DNA from: Bradyrhizobium ontarionense
Lineage (GTDB): Bacteria > Pseudomonadota > Alphaproteobacteria > Rhizobiales > Xanthobacteraceae
Reading direction: 5' to 3'
Length of the DNA stretch: 64,000 bases
NCBI RefSeq assembly: GCF_021088345.1
Contig: NZ_CP088156.1
Span: 2,232,001-2,296,000 of the forward strand
Shown here: positions 17,387 through 26,239 of the stretch, in pieces
Layout of the letters: each line of letters starts with the position of its first letter
Position numbering within the stretch: position 1 is the stretch's first letter
Program-made: the position numbers and the translations under genes
The notes under the pieces: generated by a model
Seen by the model: the letters and a program-made list of their open reading frames with translations, nothing else
What the model was told of the DNA's origin: nothing
Database searches by the model: none

Positions 17387-18412
17387 TCAGCTGAAGTCGA
17401 GCACCACGCGGCCGTCGATCTTTCCGGCCTTCATGCGATCGAAGATCGCATTGATCTCCGACAGCGGCGCCGTGGTCACCTCGGCCCTCACCTTGCCTTC
17501 GACGGCGAAGGCGATGGCTTCGTCGAGATCGCGCCGCGTGCCGACGATGGAGCCGCGCACGGTGATGCGCTTCAGCACGACATCAAAAATAGGAGTCGGG
17601 AATTCGCCTGGCGGCAGACCCACCAGAGCGACGGTTCCCTTGCGACGGACCATGTGCAACGCCTGCGCAAAGGCCGGCGTGGACACCGCCGTGACCAGCA
17701 CGCCATGAGCTCCTCCCCCGGTGATCTGGATCACCCGCTCGACGGCATCCTTGTCCAGCGCATTGACGGCATGCTCGGCCCCCGCCTCCAGCGCCAGCTT
17801 CAGCTTGTCCTCGGCGATGTCCAGTCCGATCGCCTTCAGGCCCATCGCCTTCGCGTACTGGATGGCGACATGGCCGAGACCGCCGACGCCGGAAATGACA
17901 ACCCATTCGCCCGGACGCGTATCGGTCTCCTTAAGGCCCTTGTAGGTCGTGACACCGGCGCACAGGATCGGCGCAATCTTGGCGAAGTTGACGTTCGCAG
18001 GAAGGCGCGCGGCGAACGCCGCCGACGCGATCACATATTCCGCGAAGCCGCCGTTCACGCTGTAGCCGGTGTTGTGCTGGTGCTCGCACAGAGTCTCCCA
18101 GCCGGTCTCGCAATATTCGCAGCGCAAGCAGGCATCGTGCAGCCACGCCACGCCGACGGCATCGCCGACCTTGAAATCGGTGACATCCGGTCCGAGCGCG
18201 GCAACGATGCCGGCCGCCTCGTGGCCCGGAATGAACGGCGGCACCGGCTTCACCGGCCAATCGCCGGAAGCCGCATGGAGATCGGTGTGACAGACGCCAC
18301 AGGTCTTCACCTTGACGAGAAGTTCGCCCCGACCAGGCACGGGAATCGGGACGTCCTCGATGACGAGCGGCTTGCCGAAGGCTTTGACGACGGCGGCTTT
18401 CATGGTCTGCAT
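17387..18412 (-). CDS. adhP: zinc-dependent alcohol dehydrogenase (AdhP type)
   Basis: A 341-residue medium-chain dehydrogenase. The catalytic zinc site CGVCHTDLHAASGDW and GHEAAGIV, and the structural zinc site CLRCEYCETGWETLC (four cysteines), are intact. GVGGLGHVAIQYAKAMG is the NAD-binding Rossmann motif. It should oxidise primary alcohols or reduce aldehydes with NAD(H) in the cytoplasm. The start MQTMKAAV was preferred because GAGGAG lies seven bases upstream; the longer frame has no ribosome binding site. It forms a single-gene unit with its own terminator. Confidence 0.9.
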   Translation of the reverse strand: MQTMKAAVVKAFGKPLVIEDVPIPVPGRGELLVKVKTCGVCHTDLHAASGDWPVKPVPPFIPGHEAAGIVAALGPDVTDFKVGDAVGVAWLHDACLRCEYCETGWETLCEHQHNTGYSVNGGFAEYVIASAAFAARLPANVNFAKIAPILCAGVTTYKGLKETDTRPGEWVVISGVGGLGHVAIQYAKAMGLKAIGLDIAEDKLKLALEAGAEHAVNALDKDAVERVIQITGGGAHGVLVTAVSTPAFAQALHMVRRKGTVALVGLPPGEFPTPIFDVVLKRITVRGSIVGTRRDLDEAIAFAVEGKVRAEVTTAPLSEINAIFDRMKAGKIDGRVVLDFS

Positions 18413-18547
18413 CTGTCTGCTCCTCGTGTTGAGGCGCAAACTAACGAGAGCTATGTCTGCCGGTCTTGATCGGTATCAAACCATGCTGCCGCACTATTGC
18501 GCAGCATGTAACGGTTTCATGACATCGCCGATGGCACGCGGCTGGTC

Positions 18548-18961
18548 TCACGCGTGAAACTTCAGCCCATCGACGATCTTGTCCGCCACCTTGCGTTCGG
18601 CACGAAATGCCAATCCCACCAGGTTGAGATCCGTGCGCACCACAGCCCTCACCGCGGCGCGGTTGGCCTCGTCATGCGTCGTCTTGAACATGTCCTCGGT
18701 GTAGAGCGCCGGCTTCACGTTACGCGACAGTGCGCGATCCAGCGCGCGCGACAGAGCAGCGCCGTCCGGCGCGCCGTAGATCAGGATCGGCTGACCGATC
18801 AGCGCGTGATAGGGCGTCGCAGAGCCGTCCTCATAGGGCGCGCCGATACATTCGGGAAACGCGGCGGCGATGCCGCTGGCGAGAAACGCCGCCACGTTGA
18901 GCTTCTGCCAGGCTTCGAGATCGGTACGAATGATCAGCGCGATCTTGGTGTCGAATTGCAT
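18548..18961 (-). CDS. DUF2000-family protein
   Basis: A 137-residue cytoplasmic protein matching DUF2000 (N-terminal KIALIIRTDLEAWQKLNVAAFLASG, central YHALIGQPILIYGAP, C-terminal DLNLVGLAFRAERKVADKIVDGLKFHA). The family fold resembles peptidyl-tRNA hydrolase 2, but no activity is established. It lies alone between the alcohol dehydrogenase and a DUF4189 gene, with separate promoters likely. Confidence 0.82.
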   Translation of the reverse strand: MQFDTKIALIIRTDLEAWQKLNVAAFLASGIAAAFPECIGAPYEDGSATPYHALIGQPILIYGAPDGAALSRALDRALSRNVKPALYTEDMFKTTHDEANRAAVRAVVRTDLNLVGLAFRAERKVADKIVDGLKFHA

Positions 18962-19078
18962 GTCGCTTCCATAATCCGATGTACGCGAACGCCTGGAATA
19001 GCCGATCTATTCCGGGCGTGCAGCGTCAAATCGACAGCGAGTGCCGTGGACGTTGGAACTCAGGCCATCAAGCCTTGA

Positions 19079-19483
19079 TCAGCCCTTGGCGTCGCAGACC
19101 CAGGCGCGGATCACGCACTCCTTGCCACCATATTTGTAGCATTCCCTGGTCGCATCGTTGAGCGAGGTCGAGATCTTCGGCCGCACAGCGTAGCCATGGG
19201 GGCCACAGGGATTGGTGAGATCGATCGCGAACGCGGCACAGGCCTTCTTCATCGTCACTGCCGTGCATTCGCCCTTGCACTGCTTGAGCGCCGCGGCCTT
19301 GGCCAGATGCTCCGCCGGATAGTCGAAGGCCTGGCCATAGGCGGCGCACTGGCCGATAGCGAAGGCGCCGGCGGCATGCGCCGGGCTGATGACGTTGAAG
19401 GTCGCGACGCGCGCAGCACCGACGAGCACGGTCAATCCGAATGCAAACAGCGCGAGACGTCGCGCGGCGGTGGAAATGATCAC
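19079..19483 (-). CDS. DUF4189-like secreted Cys-rich protein
   Basis: A 134-residue protein starting at GTG, directly preceded by GGGGAGGA, a strong ribosome binding site. Residues about 6-28 form a signal peptide or anchor. The mature part (GAFAIGQCAAYGQAFDYP, ALKQCKGECTAV, ECYKYGGKECVIRAWVCDAKG) holds seven or so paired cysteines and two repeats, as in DUF4189 proteins of alphaproteobacteria. Function is unknown; disulfide-stabilised periplasmic location is inferred. Longer in-frame starts would run into the palindromic repeat at 19580 and are rejected. Confidence 0.75.
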   Translation of the reverse strand: MIISTAARRLALFAFGLTVLVGAARVATFNVISPAHAAGAFAIGQCAAYGQAFDYPAEHLAKAAALKQCKGECTAVTMKKACAAFAIDLTNPCGPHGYAVRPKISTSLNDATRECYKYGGKECVIRAWVCDAKG

Positions 19484-19579
19484 CTTTTCCTCCCCGAGGC
19501 CCAATGTCGGCAAATCTAGCCGGGGGTCGTTGAAACTTGGTGAATGGGAGGTTGAGATCGGGACGCGCTCCCGCCACGC

Positions 19580-19759
19580 CGTCATTCCGGGGCATTCGCG
19601 CGCAAAATGGCGAAGCCATTTTGAAGCCACGCGAATGAGCCCGGAATCCATAACCACAGGGGGAGATGTTGGGAAGCAAGCTCCCACCACTTGTCTGCCT
19701 CACACGGTATCCTGTGGGTATGGATTCCGGGCTCGCGCTCCGCGCGCCCCGGAATGACG
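19580..19759. repeat. GTCATTCCGGGGC-family palindromic repeat, copy 2
   Basis: 180 bp flanked by CGTCATTCCGGGGC and its complement. It carries an internal hairpin CAAAATGGCGAAGCCATTTTG and the paired motifs GAGCCCGGAATCCATA / GGGTATGGATTCCGGG. It is the long version of the family and is matched in reverse orientation by the copy at 46770-46948. It separates the cox cluster from the DUF4189 gene. Confidence 0.8.
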
Positions 19760-19806
19760 AGGAGAAAAGAGCGCGTAGCCGGCGAGAACTCCGCGGGCTA
19801 CGGGAC

Positions 19807-21411
19807 TTATCCCCGCCGCGCGGCCTCCAGCGCTTGCGGCGTGTCGATGTCGAGGAACGCGCCGTCGCCCTCGACCGGCACCTCGGCCACAGCCTCCGTG
19901 TGCTTGGCGATCAGGTGACGGGCGCCGACATCGCCGTCCAGCGTCATCAGCTCGGCGAAGAAGCGGCGCGACCAAAGCACCGGATTGCCGCGGCGGCCCT
20001 CCGCCACGGGAATGACGATCAAATTGCCGCGATCGGGGTCGAACGCGCCGATCAGACGGTCGAGCAGATCCGAGGACACCATCGGCATGTCGCCGAGGCA
20101 GACGACCGCCCCGTCCACGCCCGCCGGCACAGCGGCGATCCCGGCCTTCACGGAGCTCGCGAGCCCGCCGGCGAAGTCGGGATTGCGGACGAATCGGACA
20201 TCCAGGTCGGACAGCGCCTGCTCGACCAGCTCGGCCTGGTGGCCGGTCACGACGACGACCTCGCTGGCGCCGGACGCCAGCGCCTGCTCGGCGACGATGC
20301 GCACCAGCTTCTTGCCACCGAGCTCGGCCAAAAGCTTGTTCGGCCCGCCCATCCGCGTCGAGCGGCCGGCGGCCAGCACGACCGCGGCGACCTTGCGTCC
20401 GCTCTCGGCCTCCGGCTTGGCGCGCGGCTGCGGCCGCGTCACGATCTCCATCAGCAGCCCGCCCACACCCATGGCGGTCAACTCGGCGCGGGTCACCTTG
20501 ATGCCGGCGAGGAGCCGCATCAGCACCCAGTCGAAGCCGTTCTCGGCCGGAGAGCGAGCGCAACCGGGCGCACCCAGCACCGGCACGCCGCCAGCGCTGC
20601 CGATCAGCAACAGGTTGCCCGGATCGACCGGCATGCCGAAATGTTCGATGGCGCCGCCAATGCCGGTGATCGCGGCGGGAATCACGTCGCGCCGGTCGGC
20701 GATGGCCGAGGCGCCGAACACGATCACGAGCTGGGCACCGAGCCCCAAAAGCTCCTGGATCGCGGCGGCCAGCGCGGCCTGCTCATGCGGCACGCGACGC
20801 TCAGCAATGATCGTGGCGCCAGCCGGCGCCAGACGCTCGGCCGTCACGCGCAGAGTCTTGTCGATGACCTTCGATGCGAGTCCCGGAAGAAGCGTCGAGA
20901 CCACGCCGACGCGCTTGACGACATAGGGCGCAATGCCGAGCGCGTCTCTGCCCGCGGCCGCCACGGCGGCATCGCGCAAGCGGCCCTCGACGCCGAACGG
21001 AATCAGCTTGACGGTACCGATCATCTCGCCCTCGACGACCGGCTTGAAGGCCGGCAGCGTCGCAAAGGTGATGGCCTCGTCGACGCCGTTGATGCGGTCG
21101 ACGGCGGCGCGGTCGACCATCAGCACGCCGGCCTGCGCGGCAAACAGATTGGCACGACCGGTGAAGGCGCGGTCGACACGAATGCCTTCGCCCGCGACGA
21201 CCTTGGCGATATCAGCCGCCGCCTCGTCCTCCGAGACATCGCCGGCTTCGAGCCGGACGACCACGATCTCCTTGACGCCTTCCTCGACCAGCGCGTCGAC
21301 CTCGGCGGGACCGATCGTCGTGCCCTTCTTCAGCACCAACGATCCCTTGCGCAGGGTGTGCACGGTCACACCACCGATCGCCTCTTTCGGACTGGCCGGA
21401 CCGAACTTCAT
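19807..21411 (-). CDS. molybdopterin-binding / MobA-like nucleotidyltransferase fusion
   Basis: A 534-residue two-part protein. Residues about 1-340 resemble the molybdopterin-binding (MoeA/MogA-like) fold, with LGAQLVIVFGASAIADRRDVIP as its central block. Residues about 345-534 are a MobA/MocA-type NTP transferase opening with VVLAAGRSTRMGGPNKLL. Such fusions are linked to finishing the molybdenum cofactor (cytidylylation) for xanthine-oxidase/CO-dehydrogenase-family enzymes. It overlaps the XdhC C-terminal-type gene by 4 bp and ends the cox cluster, which fits a role in supplying Mo-cytosine dinucleotide cofactor. Confidence 0.88.
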   Translation of the reverse strand: MKFGPASPKEAIGGVTVHTLRKGSLVLKKGTTIGPAEVDALVEEGVKEIVVVRLEAGDVSEDEAAADIAKVVAGEGIRVDRAFTGRANLFAAQAGVLMVDRAAVDRINGVDEAITFATLPAFKPVVEGEMIGTVKLIPFGVEGRLRDAAVAAAGRDALGIAPYVVKRVGVVSTLLPGLASKVIDKTLRVTAERLAPAGATIIAERRVPHEQAALAAAIQELLGLGAQLVIVFGASAIADRRDVIPAAITGIGGAIEHFGMPVDPGNLLLIGSAGGVPVLGAPGCARSPAENGFDWVLMRLLAGIKVTRAELTAMGVGGLLMEIVTRPQPRAKPEAESGRKVAAVVLAAGRSTRMGGPNKLLAELGGKKLVRIVAEQALASGASEVVVVTGHQAELVEQALSDLDVRFVRNPDFAGGLASSVKAGIAAVPAGVDGAVVCLGDMPMVSSDLLDRLIGAFDPDRGNLIVIPVAEGRRGNPVLWSRRFFAELMTLDGDVGARHLIAKHTEAVAEVPVEGDGAFLDIDTPQALEAARRG

Positions 21412-22109
21412 GCCGCCTGGTCTTTCTCCTTGGGCAGCAGGCGCAGCGTGGCCGTGATCTGGGCCATGATCGAGACTGCGATTTCCGACGGTGACACGGC
21501 GCCAATCGCAAGCCCGATCGGCGCATGAATGCGCGCGATGTCGGCCTCACTGGCGCCCTGCCCGCGCAGCCGGTCGCCGCGCTTGGCGTGCGTTTTCCGC
21601 GAGCCCAGCGCGCCGATATAGAAGCAGTCGCGCGCGAACGCGTGCAGCAGGGCCGGATCGTCGATCTTCGGATCGTGGGTCAGCGCGACGAACGCGGTGT
21701 AGTGATCGACGTTGAGCGGCGGCAGCGCCACGTCGGGCCATTCGGCGATCAGCGGCACGTCGGGAAAGCGCTCCGGGCTCGCAAAGGCCGTGCGCGGATC
21801 GACGACGGTGACGTCGTAGCCGAGCGACTTGGCGATCGGCGCCAATGCCTGGCTGATATGGACAGCACCGATGATGACGAGCCGGGCCGTCGGAGCATAG
21901 ACGTTGAGGAACAGCCGCGTGCCGCCCGCCTCCACCATGCCGCTCTTGCCCATCCGCAGATGCGCTGACAGCTCGTTGCGCAGGGGATCAGCGGCGATGT
22001 CGGCGGCCTTGACCAGGCGCTGCACGCCGGAGGCGACGTCGGTGACGAGAATGGCCGGGCGGCGCGCCGCGCGCTCGGCATTGAGTTCGGCAAGCGTCTC
22101 GCTCTTCAT
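21408..22109 (-). CDS. xdhC: XdhC family protein, C-terminal (Rossmann) part
   Basis: A 233-residue protein containing the XdhC Rossmann domain: RLVIIGAVHISQALAPIAKSLGYDVTVVDPR, ALTHDPKIDDPALL, and YIGALGSRKTHAKR. The family helps insert or protect the sulfurated Mo cofactor in molybdenum hydroxylases. The N-terminal CoxI/XdhC part is a separate gene (22113-22436) immediately upstream, 3 bp away, so the two together equal one full-length XdhC. Coupled to the following MobA-like gene by a 4-bp overlap. Confidence 0.88.
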   Translation of the reverse strand: MKSETLAELNAERAARRPAILVTDVASGVQRLVKAADIAADPLRNELSAHLRMGKSGMVEAGGTRLFLNVYAPTARLVIIGAVHISQALAPIAKSLGYDVTVVDPRTAFASPERFPDVPLIAEWPDVALPPLNVDHYTAFVALTHDPKIDDPALLHAFARDCFYIGALGSRKTHAKRGDRLRGQGASEADIARIHAPIGLAIGAVSPSEIAVSIMAQITATLRLLPKEKDQAA

Positions 22110-22112
22110 GCC

Positions 22113-22436
22113 TCAGCCCACCTTCTCGACGAACACGCGGATGGTGCCGCCGCAGGACAGCCCGACATTCCAGGCGGTCTCGTCGGCCACGCCGAACTCT
22201 AGCATCTTCGGCTGGCCGCTGGAGATCACGTCCAGCGCCTCGGTCACAACGGCGCCCTCGACGCACCCGCCGGACACCGAGCCCAGGAACGTTCCCTCAT
22301 CGTTGATGACGAGGTTCGAGCCCACCGGGCGCGGCGCCGAGCCCCAGGTCTCGACCACGGTGGCAAGCGCGACACCGTGTCCGGACTTGTGCCAGTCCTC
22401 GGCAGCCTTGAGGATGTCTTCGTCGCGGTTGAGCAT
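22113..22436 (-). CDS. XdhC/CoxI N-terminal-domain protein
   Basis: A 107-residue protein covering only the XdhC/CoxI N-terminal domain (VALATVVETWGSAPRPVGS, GSVSGGCVEGAVVTEA, LSCGGTIRVFVE). The conserved GGC and SCGGT cysteines are present. It lies between coxE (13 bp upstream) and the Rossmann-type xdhC gene (3 bp downstream). The stop between the two halves is not a frameshift artefact: both halves have complete domains, and split forms are typical of cox clusters. Confidence 0.88.
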   Translation of the reverse strand: MLNRDEDILKAAEDWHKSGHGVALATVVETWGSAPRPVGSNLVINDEGTFLGSVSGGCVEGAVVTEALDVISSGQPKMLEFGVADETAWNVGLSCGGTIRVFVEKVG

Positions 22437-22449
22437 GGATATCTCCCTC

Positions 22450-23655
22450 TCAGGCGGCTGGCCGGATCACGTTGCGGCTATGCGCCGGCAGCGGCGACGA
22501 CAGCGCCGAGATCAGCGCCTCGATCGACGTCAAGTTATGTACGGGGCGAAATTCGTCAACGTGGGGCAGCATGGTTTTGATGCCCTGCGCCTTGGCCTCG
22601 AAGCCGGAATAGCGCAACAACGGGTTCAGCCAGATCAGGCGGCGGCAGGAGCGGTGCAGCCGGTCCATCTCGAAGGCGAGCTTGGCGTCGGCCTCGCGCT
22701 CCAGTCCGTCGGAGATCAGGAGAACGATTGCGCCCTGCCCGAGCACGCGCCGCGCCCACTGCTTGTTGAAGGTCTGCAGCGAGGTCGCGATCCTTGTGCC
22801 GCCGGCCCAGTCCTCGACATTGGCCGAGCAGCTCGCCAGCGCCTCGTCTGGATCACGCTGGCGCAGCGACCGCGTCACGTTGGTCAGCCGCGTGCCGAAC
22901 AGGAACACCGAGACGCGCTTGCGCGCGTCGGTGATCGCATGCAGGAAATGCAGGAACAGGCGGGTGTACTCGCTCATCGAGCCGGAGATGTCGAGCAAGG
23001 CCACGATCGGCGCCGGCTTCTCGAGCCGGCCCAGACGATGGAAGTTGATGATCTCGCCTTCGGTGCGCAGCGCCTGGCGCAGCGTCTTTCGCATGTCGAT
23101 GCGGTGGCCGCGCGGGTCGGCGGTATAGCGGCGGGTTTTCAGCTCGGCCTGCGGCAGCCGCATCTTGGCGATGGCGCGCGCGACCTCGGCGATCTCCGCC
23201 GCGCTCATCTGCGCAAAGTCCTTCTTCTGCAGCACCTCGCGGTCGGACACCGACAGCCGCAGATCCTGCTCCTGGGCCTGCGGCTCCTCATGGGTGTGCG
23301 GCTGGGACATCGCCTCCTGGACCCGGCGCGAGGCCGGTGGCGGCTTCTTCTTGGCGTGGTCGGGCAGCGGCACCGAGTCGAGCATCGACTTCCATTCCTC
23401 GGCGGGACGGAAGAACAGGTCGAAGGCCTGGGCGAAGATCAGCGCATGCTCGTGGCGCTTGACGAAAATGGACTCGAGCGTGGTGAAGACGTCGGGGCGC
23501 TTGCCGATGTCGATCACCTCCAGCGCGGTCATGGCATCGATCACCGCGCCCGGACCGACCGGGAGTCCGGCAGCACGCAGCGCCCGCGCAAAGCCCGCGA
23601 TATTATCGGCGATACCGCCCGTCGGCGGCGCGAGGTGATTGATGCTTGTAGGCAT
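22450..23655 (-). CDS. coxE: CoxE-like von Willebrand factor A protein
   Basis: A 401-residue soluble protein of the CoxE/YeaD-like VWA family. The C-terminal VWA domain has the metal-ion site motif DISGSMS (about residues 218-224), then FLFGTRLTNVTRSL and LLISDGLE. Together with the MoxR-like ATPase CoxD it acts as a chaperone pair for maturing the CuSMo or Mo centre of CO dehydrogenase in Oligotropha-type systems. Transcribed with coxD, although a palindromic repeat (23669-23764) lies between them. Confidence 0.88.
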   Translation of the reverse strand: MPTSINHLAPPTGGIADNIAGFARALRAAGLPVGPGAVIDAMTALEVIDIGKRPDVFTTLESIFVKRHEHALIFAQAFDLFFRPAEEWKSMLDSVPLPDHAKKKPPPASRRVQEAMSQPHTHEEPQAQEQDLRLSVSDREVLQKKDFAQMSAAEIAEVARAIAKMRLPQAELKTRRYTADPRGHRIDMRKTLRQALRTEGEIINFHRLGRLEKPAPIVALLDISGSMSEYTRLFLHFLHAITDARKRVSVFLFGTRLTNVTRSLRQRDPDEALASCSANVEDWAGGTRIATSLQTFNKQWARRVLGQGAIVLLISDGLEREADAKLAFEMDRLHRSCRRLIWLNPLLRYSGFEAKAQGIKTMLPHVDEFRPVHNLTSIEALISALSSPLPAHSRNVIRPAA

Positions 23656-23668
23656 GGCTCTACCCCCT

Positions 23669-23764
23669 CGTCATTCCGGGACATGCGAAGCATGGGCCTG
23701 GGATCCATAACCACGATCGTGAGTATGGAGTCCGGGCTCGCCCTCCGGGCGCCCCGGAATGACG
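23669..23764. repeat. GTCATTCCGGG-family palindromic repeat, copy 3
   Basis: A short 96-bp family member with arms CGTCATTCCGGG / CCCGGAATGACG and internal GATCCATAACCACGATCGTGAGTATGGAGTCC-type pairing. It sits inside the cox operon between coxD and coxE. A transcript through it would form a long hairpin. Confidence 0.75.
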
Positions 23765-23789
23765 GCCTTTGTTGTTGGGCGACCTCGGC

Positions 23790-24698
23790 TCAAGTCTCGC
23801 TGGTGGCGTCCTTGATCGCCTTCTGCAACTGATCGCCCTGCATGCGCGCGATGTCGTCCTGATACTTCAGCAACGCCCCCAGCGTGTCGCCGACGACCTC
23901 GGCGTTGAGCGAGCGCGCGTCGAGCTCGGTCAAGGCGGTCGCCCAGTCGAGCGTCTCGGCAACGCCCGGCGATTTGTAGAAATCCTGGTCGCGCAGCGCC
24001 TGGACGAAACGCACGACCTGCTGCGACAGCCGCTGCGAGATCCCCGGCAGCCGGGTCTTGACGATAGCGAGTTCGCGCTCGGCAGAGGGGTAGTCGACCC
24101 AGTGATACAGGCAGCGCCGTTTCAGCGCGTCGTGGATCTCGCGGGTTCTGTTCGAGGTGATGATGACGATCGGCGGATGCGGCGCCTTGACGGTGCCGAA
24201 CTCGGGGATCGTGACCTGGAAATCGGAGAGAATCTCGAGCAGATAGGCCTCGAACGCCTCGTCGGCGCGGTCGAGCTCGTCGATCAGGAGCACGGGGCTG
24301 CCGGCGACATCCGGCTCCAGCGCCTGGAGCAGCGGCCGCTTGATCAAATAGCGCTCGGCGAAGATGTCCGACGTGAGCTGGTCGCGGTCGACATCGCCGC
24401 CGGCCTCCGCCAGCCGGATCGCGATCATCTGGGCCGCCGAGTTCCACTCGTAGACCGCGGACGCAACGTCGAGCCCCTCATAGCACTGCAGCCGGATCAG
24501 CTTGCGGCCCAGCGCGGCCGACAGCACCTTGGCGATCTCGGTCTTGCCGACACCGGCCTCGCCTTCGAGGAACAGCGGCCGGCCCATGCGCAGCGACAGA
24601 TAGGTCACTGTTGCCAGCGCCCGCTCGGCCAGATAGCCGCGCGACGACAACAATTCGAGCATCGCATCGACCGATGCTGGCAGCGCTACAGCACTCAT
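23790..24698 (-). CDS. coxD: CoxD-like MoxR AAA+ ATPase
   Basis: A 302-residue AAA+ ATPase of the MoxR group. Walker A GEAGVGKTE, Walker B VLLIDELDRADEAFEAYLLE, and sensor region IVIITSNRTREIHDALKRRC are clear. Known CoxD is needed to build the bimetallic active site of CO dehydrogenase. MSAVALP was chosen as the start since it follows the coxM stop by 34 bp; longer frames would overlap coxM. Pairs functionally with the CoxE VWA protein downstream. Confidence 0.9.
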   Translation of the reverse strand: MSAVALPASVDAMLELLSSRGYLAERALATVTYLSLRMGRPLFLEGEAGVGKTEIAKVLSAALGRKLIRLQCYEGLDVASAVYEWNSAAQMIAIRLAEAGGDVDRDQLTSDIFAERYLIKRPLLQALEPDVAGSPVLLIDELDRADEAFEAYLLEILSDFQVTIPEFGTVKAPHPPIVIITSNRTREIHDALKRRCLYHWVDYPSAERELAIVKTRLPGISQRLSQQVVRFVQALRDQDFYKSPGVAETLDWATALTELDARSLNAEVVGDTLGALLKYQDDIARMQGDQLQKAIKDATSET

Positions 24699-24732
24699 GG
24701 GCGAGACCGCCTTCCCTGACCGCGCACGCCCG

Positions 24733-25590
24733 TCACGAAGCCGGAGCCTCGGGCTCAGCGGCGCCCTCCGATGCGGGGGATGCCTTGGCGCCGGAATTCG
24801 CGGCATCGACCGCGCGCCGCGCCAGCACCCCGATCAGGTGAGCGCGATATTCGGCGCTGCCGTGGATGTCGCTGTTGAGGCCTTCCGCCGAGACGGGAAT
24901 GCCCTCCAGCACCTTCGGCGAGAAGCGCTTCTGCAGCGCCTCCTCGAACGCGGTGACGCGGAACACGCCATTGCCTCCGGCGCCGGTCACTGCGACGCGC
25001 ACGTCCGACGGACGGCGCGCAACGAACACGCCGACCAGCGCGTAGCGCGAAGCCTGGTTGCGGAACTTCACATAGGCGGCCTTCTTCGCCAGCGGGAAGC
25101 TCACCTTGGTGATGATCTCGTCCGGCTCCAGCGCGGTCGTGAACAGCCCCAAGAAGAACTCCTCGGCCTTCAGCTTGCGCTTGTTGGTGACGATGGTGGC
25201 GCCGAGCGCGAGACAGGCCGCCGGATAGTCCGCAGTCGGATCGTTGTTGGCGATCGAGCCGCCGATCGTCCCGCGGTGACGCACCGCGGGATCGCCGATC
25301 AGGCTTGCCAGATGAGCGAGCGCGGGAATCGCCTCGCCGACAGCAGGTGAATTTGCCACCTCGGCGTGACGCGCCATGGCGCCGATCACCAGGTTGCGGC
25401 CTTTGATCTCGATGCCGCCGATCCCCTCGACCTGGGAGAGGTCGACCAGATGCGGCGGGCTGGCGAGCCGCTGCTTCATGACCGGCACCAGCGTATGACC
25501 GCCCGCGATCAGCTTGGCGTCCTCGTTCTTGACCAGGAGGTTGGCGGCTTGCCGCACGGTGGCGGGACGATGATATTTAAATTCGTACAT
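24733..25590 (-). CDS. coxM: CO dehydrogenase-type medium (FAD) subunit
   Basis: A 285-residue FAD-binding subunit of the molybdenum hydroxylase family. The FAD motifs AGGHTLVPVMKQRL (about 32-45) and TIGGSIANNDPTADYP (about 109-124) are intact, and the length matches known CoxM (about 285-290). It passes electrons from the 2Fe-2S subunit to quinone or other acceptor. The gene starts only 28 bp after coxS; the large catalytic subunit gene that often lies between S and M in form II clusters is absent. Confidence 0.92.
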   Translation of the reverse strand: MYEFKYHRPATVRQAANLLVKNEDAKLIAGGHTLVPVMKQRLASPPHLVDLSQVEGIGGIEIKGRNLVIGAMARHAEVANSPAVGEAIPALAHLASLIGDPAVRHRGTIGGSIANNDPTADYPAACLALGATIVTNKRKLKAEEFFLGLFTTALEPDEIITKVSFPLAKKAAYVKFRNQASRYALVGVFVARRPSDVRVAVTGAGGNGVFRVTAFEEALQKRFSPKVLEGIPVSAEGLNSDIHGSAEYRAHLIGVLARRAVDAANSGAKASPASEGAAEPEAPAS

Positions 25591-25618
25591 GGGATTGTCC
25601 TGTCCGCGGCGGGCCGAC

Positions 25619-26104
25619 TTACGCGAGGTCCGAGTTCGCCATCGCCTTGGCGCCGGCGGCGATCGACTGCACGATGTTCTGATATCCGGTGCAGCGGCAG
25701 AGATTGCCTTCCAGCTCCTCGCGGATGGTCTCTTCGCTGAGCTCGTGCCCCTTGCGATGGACGAGGTCGACCGCCGTCATGATCATGCCGGGCGTGCAGA
25801 AGCCACACTGCAGACCGTGGTGCTCGCGGAAGGCCTCCTGCATCGGATGCAGCGGCGCACCGTCGGCCGCAAGCCCCTCGATGGTCCTGACCTCGTGGCC
25901 GTCGGCCATCACGGCCAGCGTCGTGCAGGACTTCACGGCCTTGCCGTCGAGATGAACCACACAGGCGCCGCATTGCGAGGTGTCGCAGCCGACATGCGTG
26001 CCGGTCAGGCGCAGATTTTCGCGCAGGAACTGCACGAGCAGCGTCCGCGGATCGACGTTCGCCGTGACGGGATTACCGTTCACAATCAGGGAAATCTTGG
26101 CCAT
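25619..26104 (-). CDS. coxS: CO dehydrogenase-type small (2Fe-2S) subunit
   Basis: A 161-residue iron-sulfur subunit. The plant-type 2Fe-2S site [22 protein letters not shown] and the second cluster CGFCTPGM ... CRCTGYQNI contain all eight cysteines. The length equals that of known CoxS. It follows coxG by about 135 bp and precedes coxM. No twin-arginine or other signal is seen, as expected for a cytoplasmic-face enzyme. Confidence 0.93.
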   Translation of the reverse strand: MAKISLIVNGNPVTANVDPRTLLVQFLRENLRLTGTHVGCDTSQCGACVVHLDGKAVKSCTTLAVMADGHEVRTIEGLAADGAPLHPMQEAFREHHGLQCGFCTPGMIMTAVDLVHRKGHELSEETIREELEGNLCRCTGYQNIVQSIAAGAKAMANSDLA

Positions 26105-26239
26105 TCATGACTCTCTATTATCCGCGCCACGGCATTGCACCGCAGCACAGCCCAGCAAAATCAGTCGAAAACCATCATATGGGCCCTCCCGGCAGCGGGC
26201 AACCAGCCGGGTGGGTCCCTATGAACGTGTCCAGTGAGC

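Noticed and set aside
19767..19801. Short CGTAGCC ... GGGCTACG inverted pair
   Set aside because: Resembles the ends of the element at 8802, but arms are only about 7 bp and no inner structure is present; at most a remnant.
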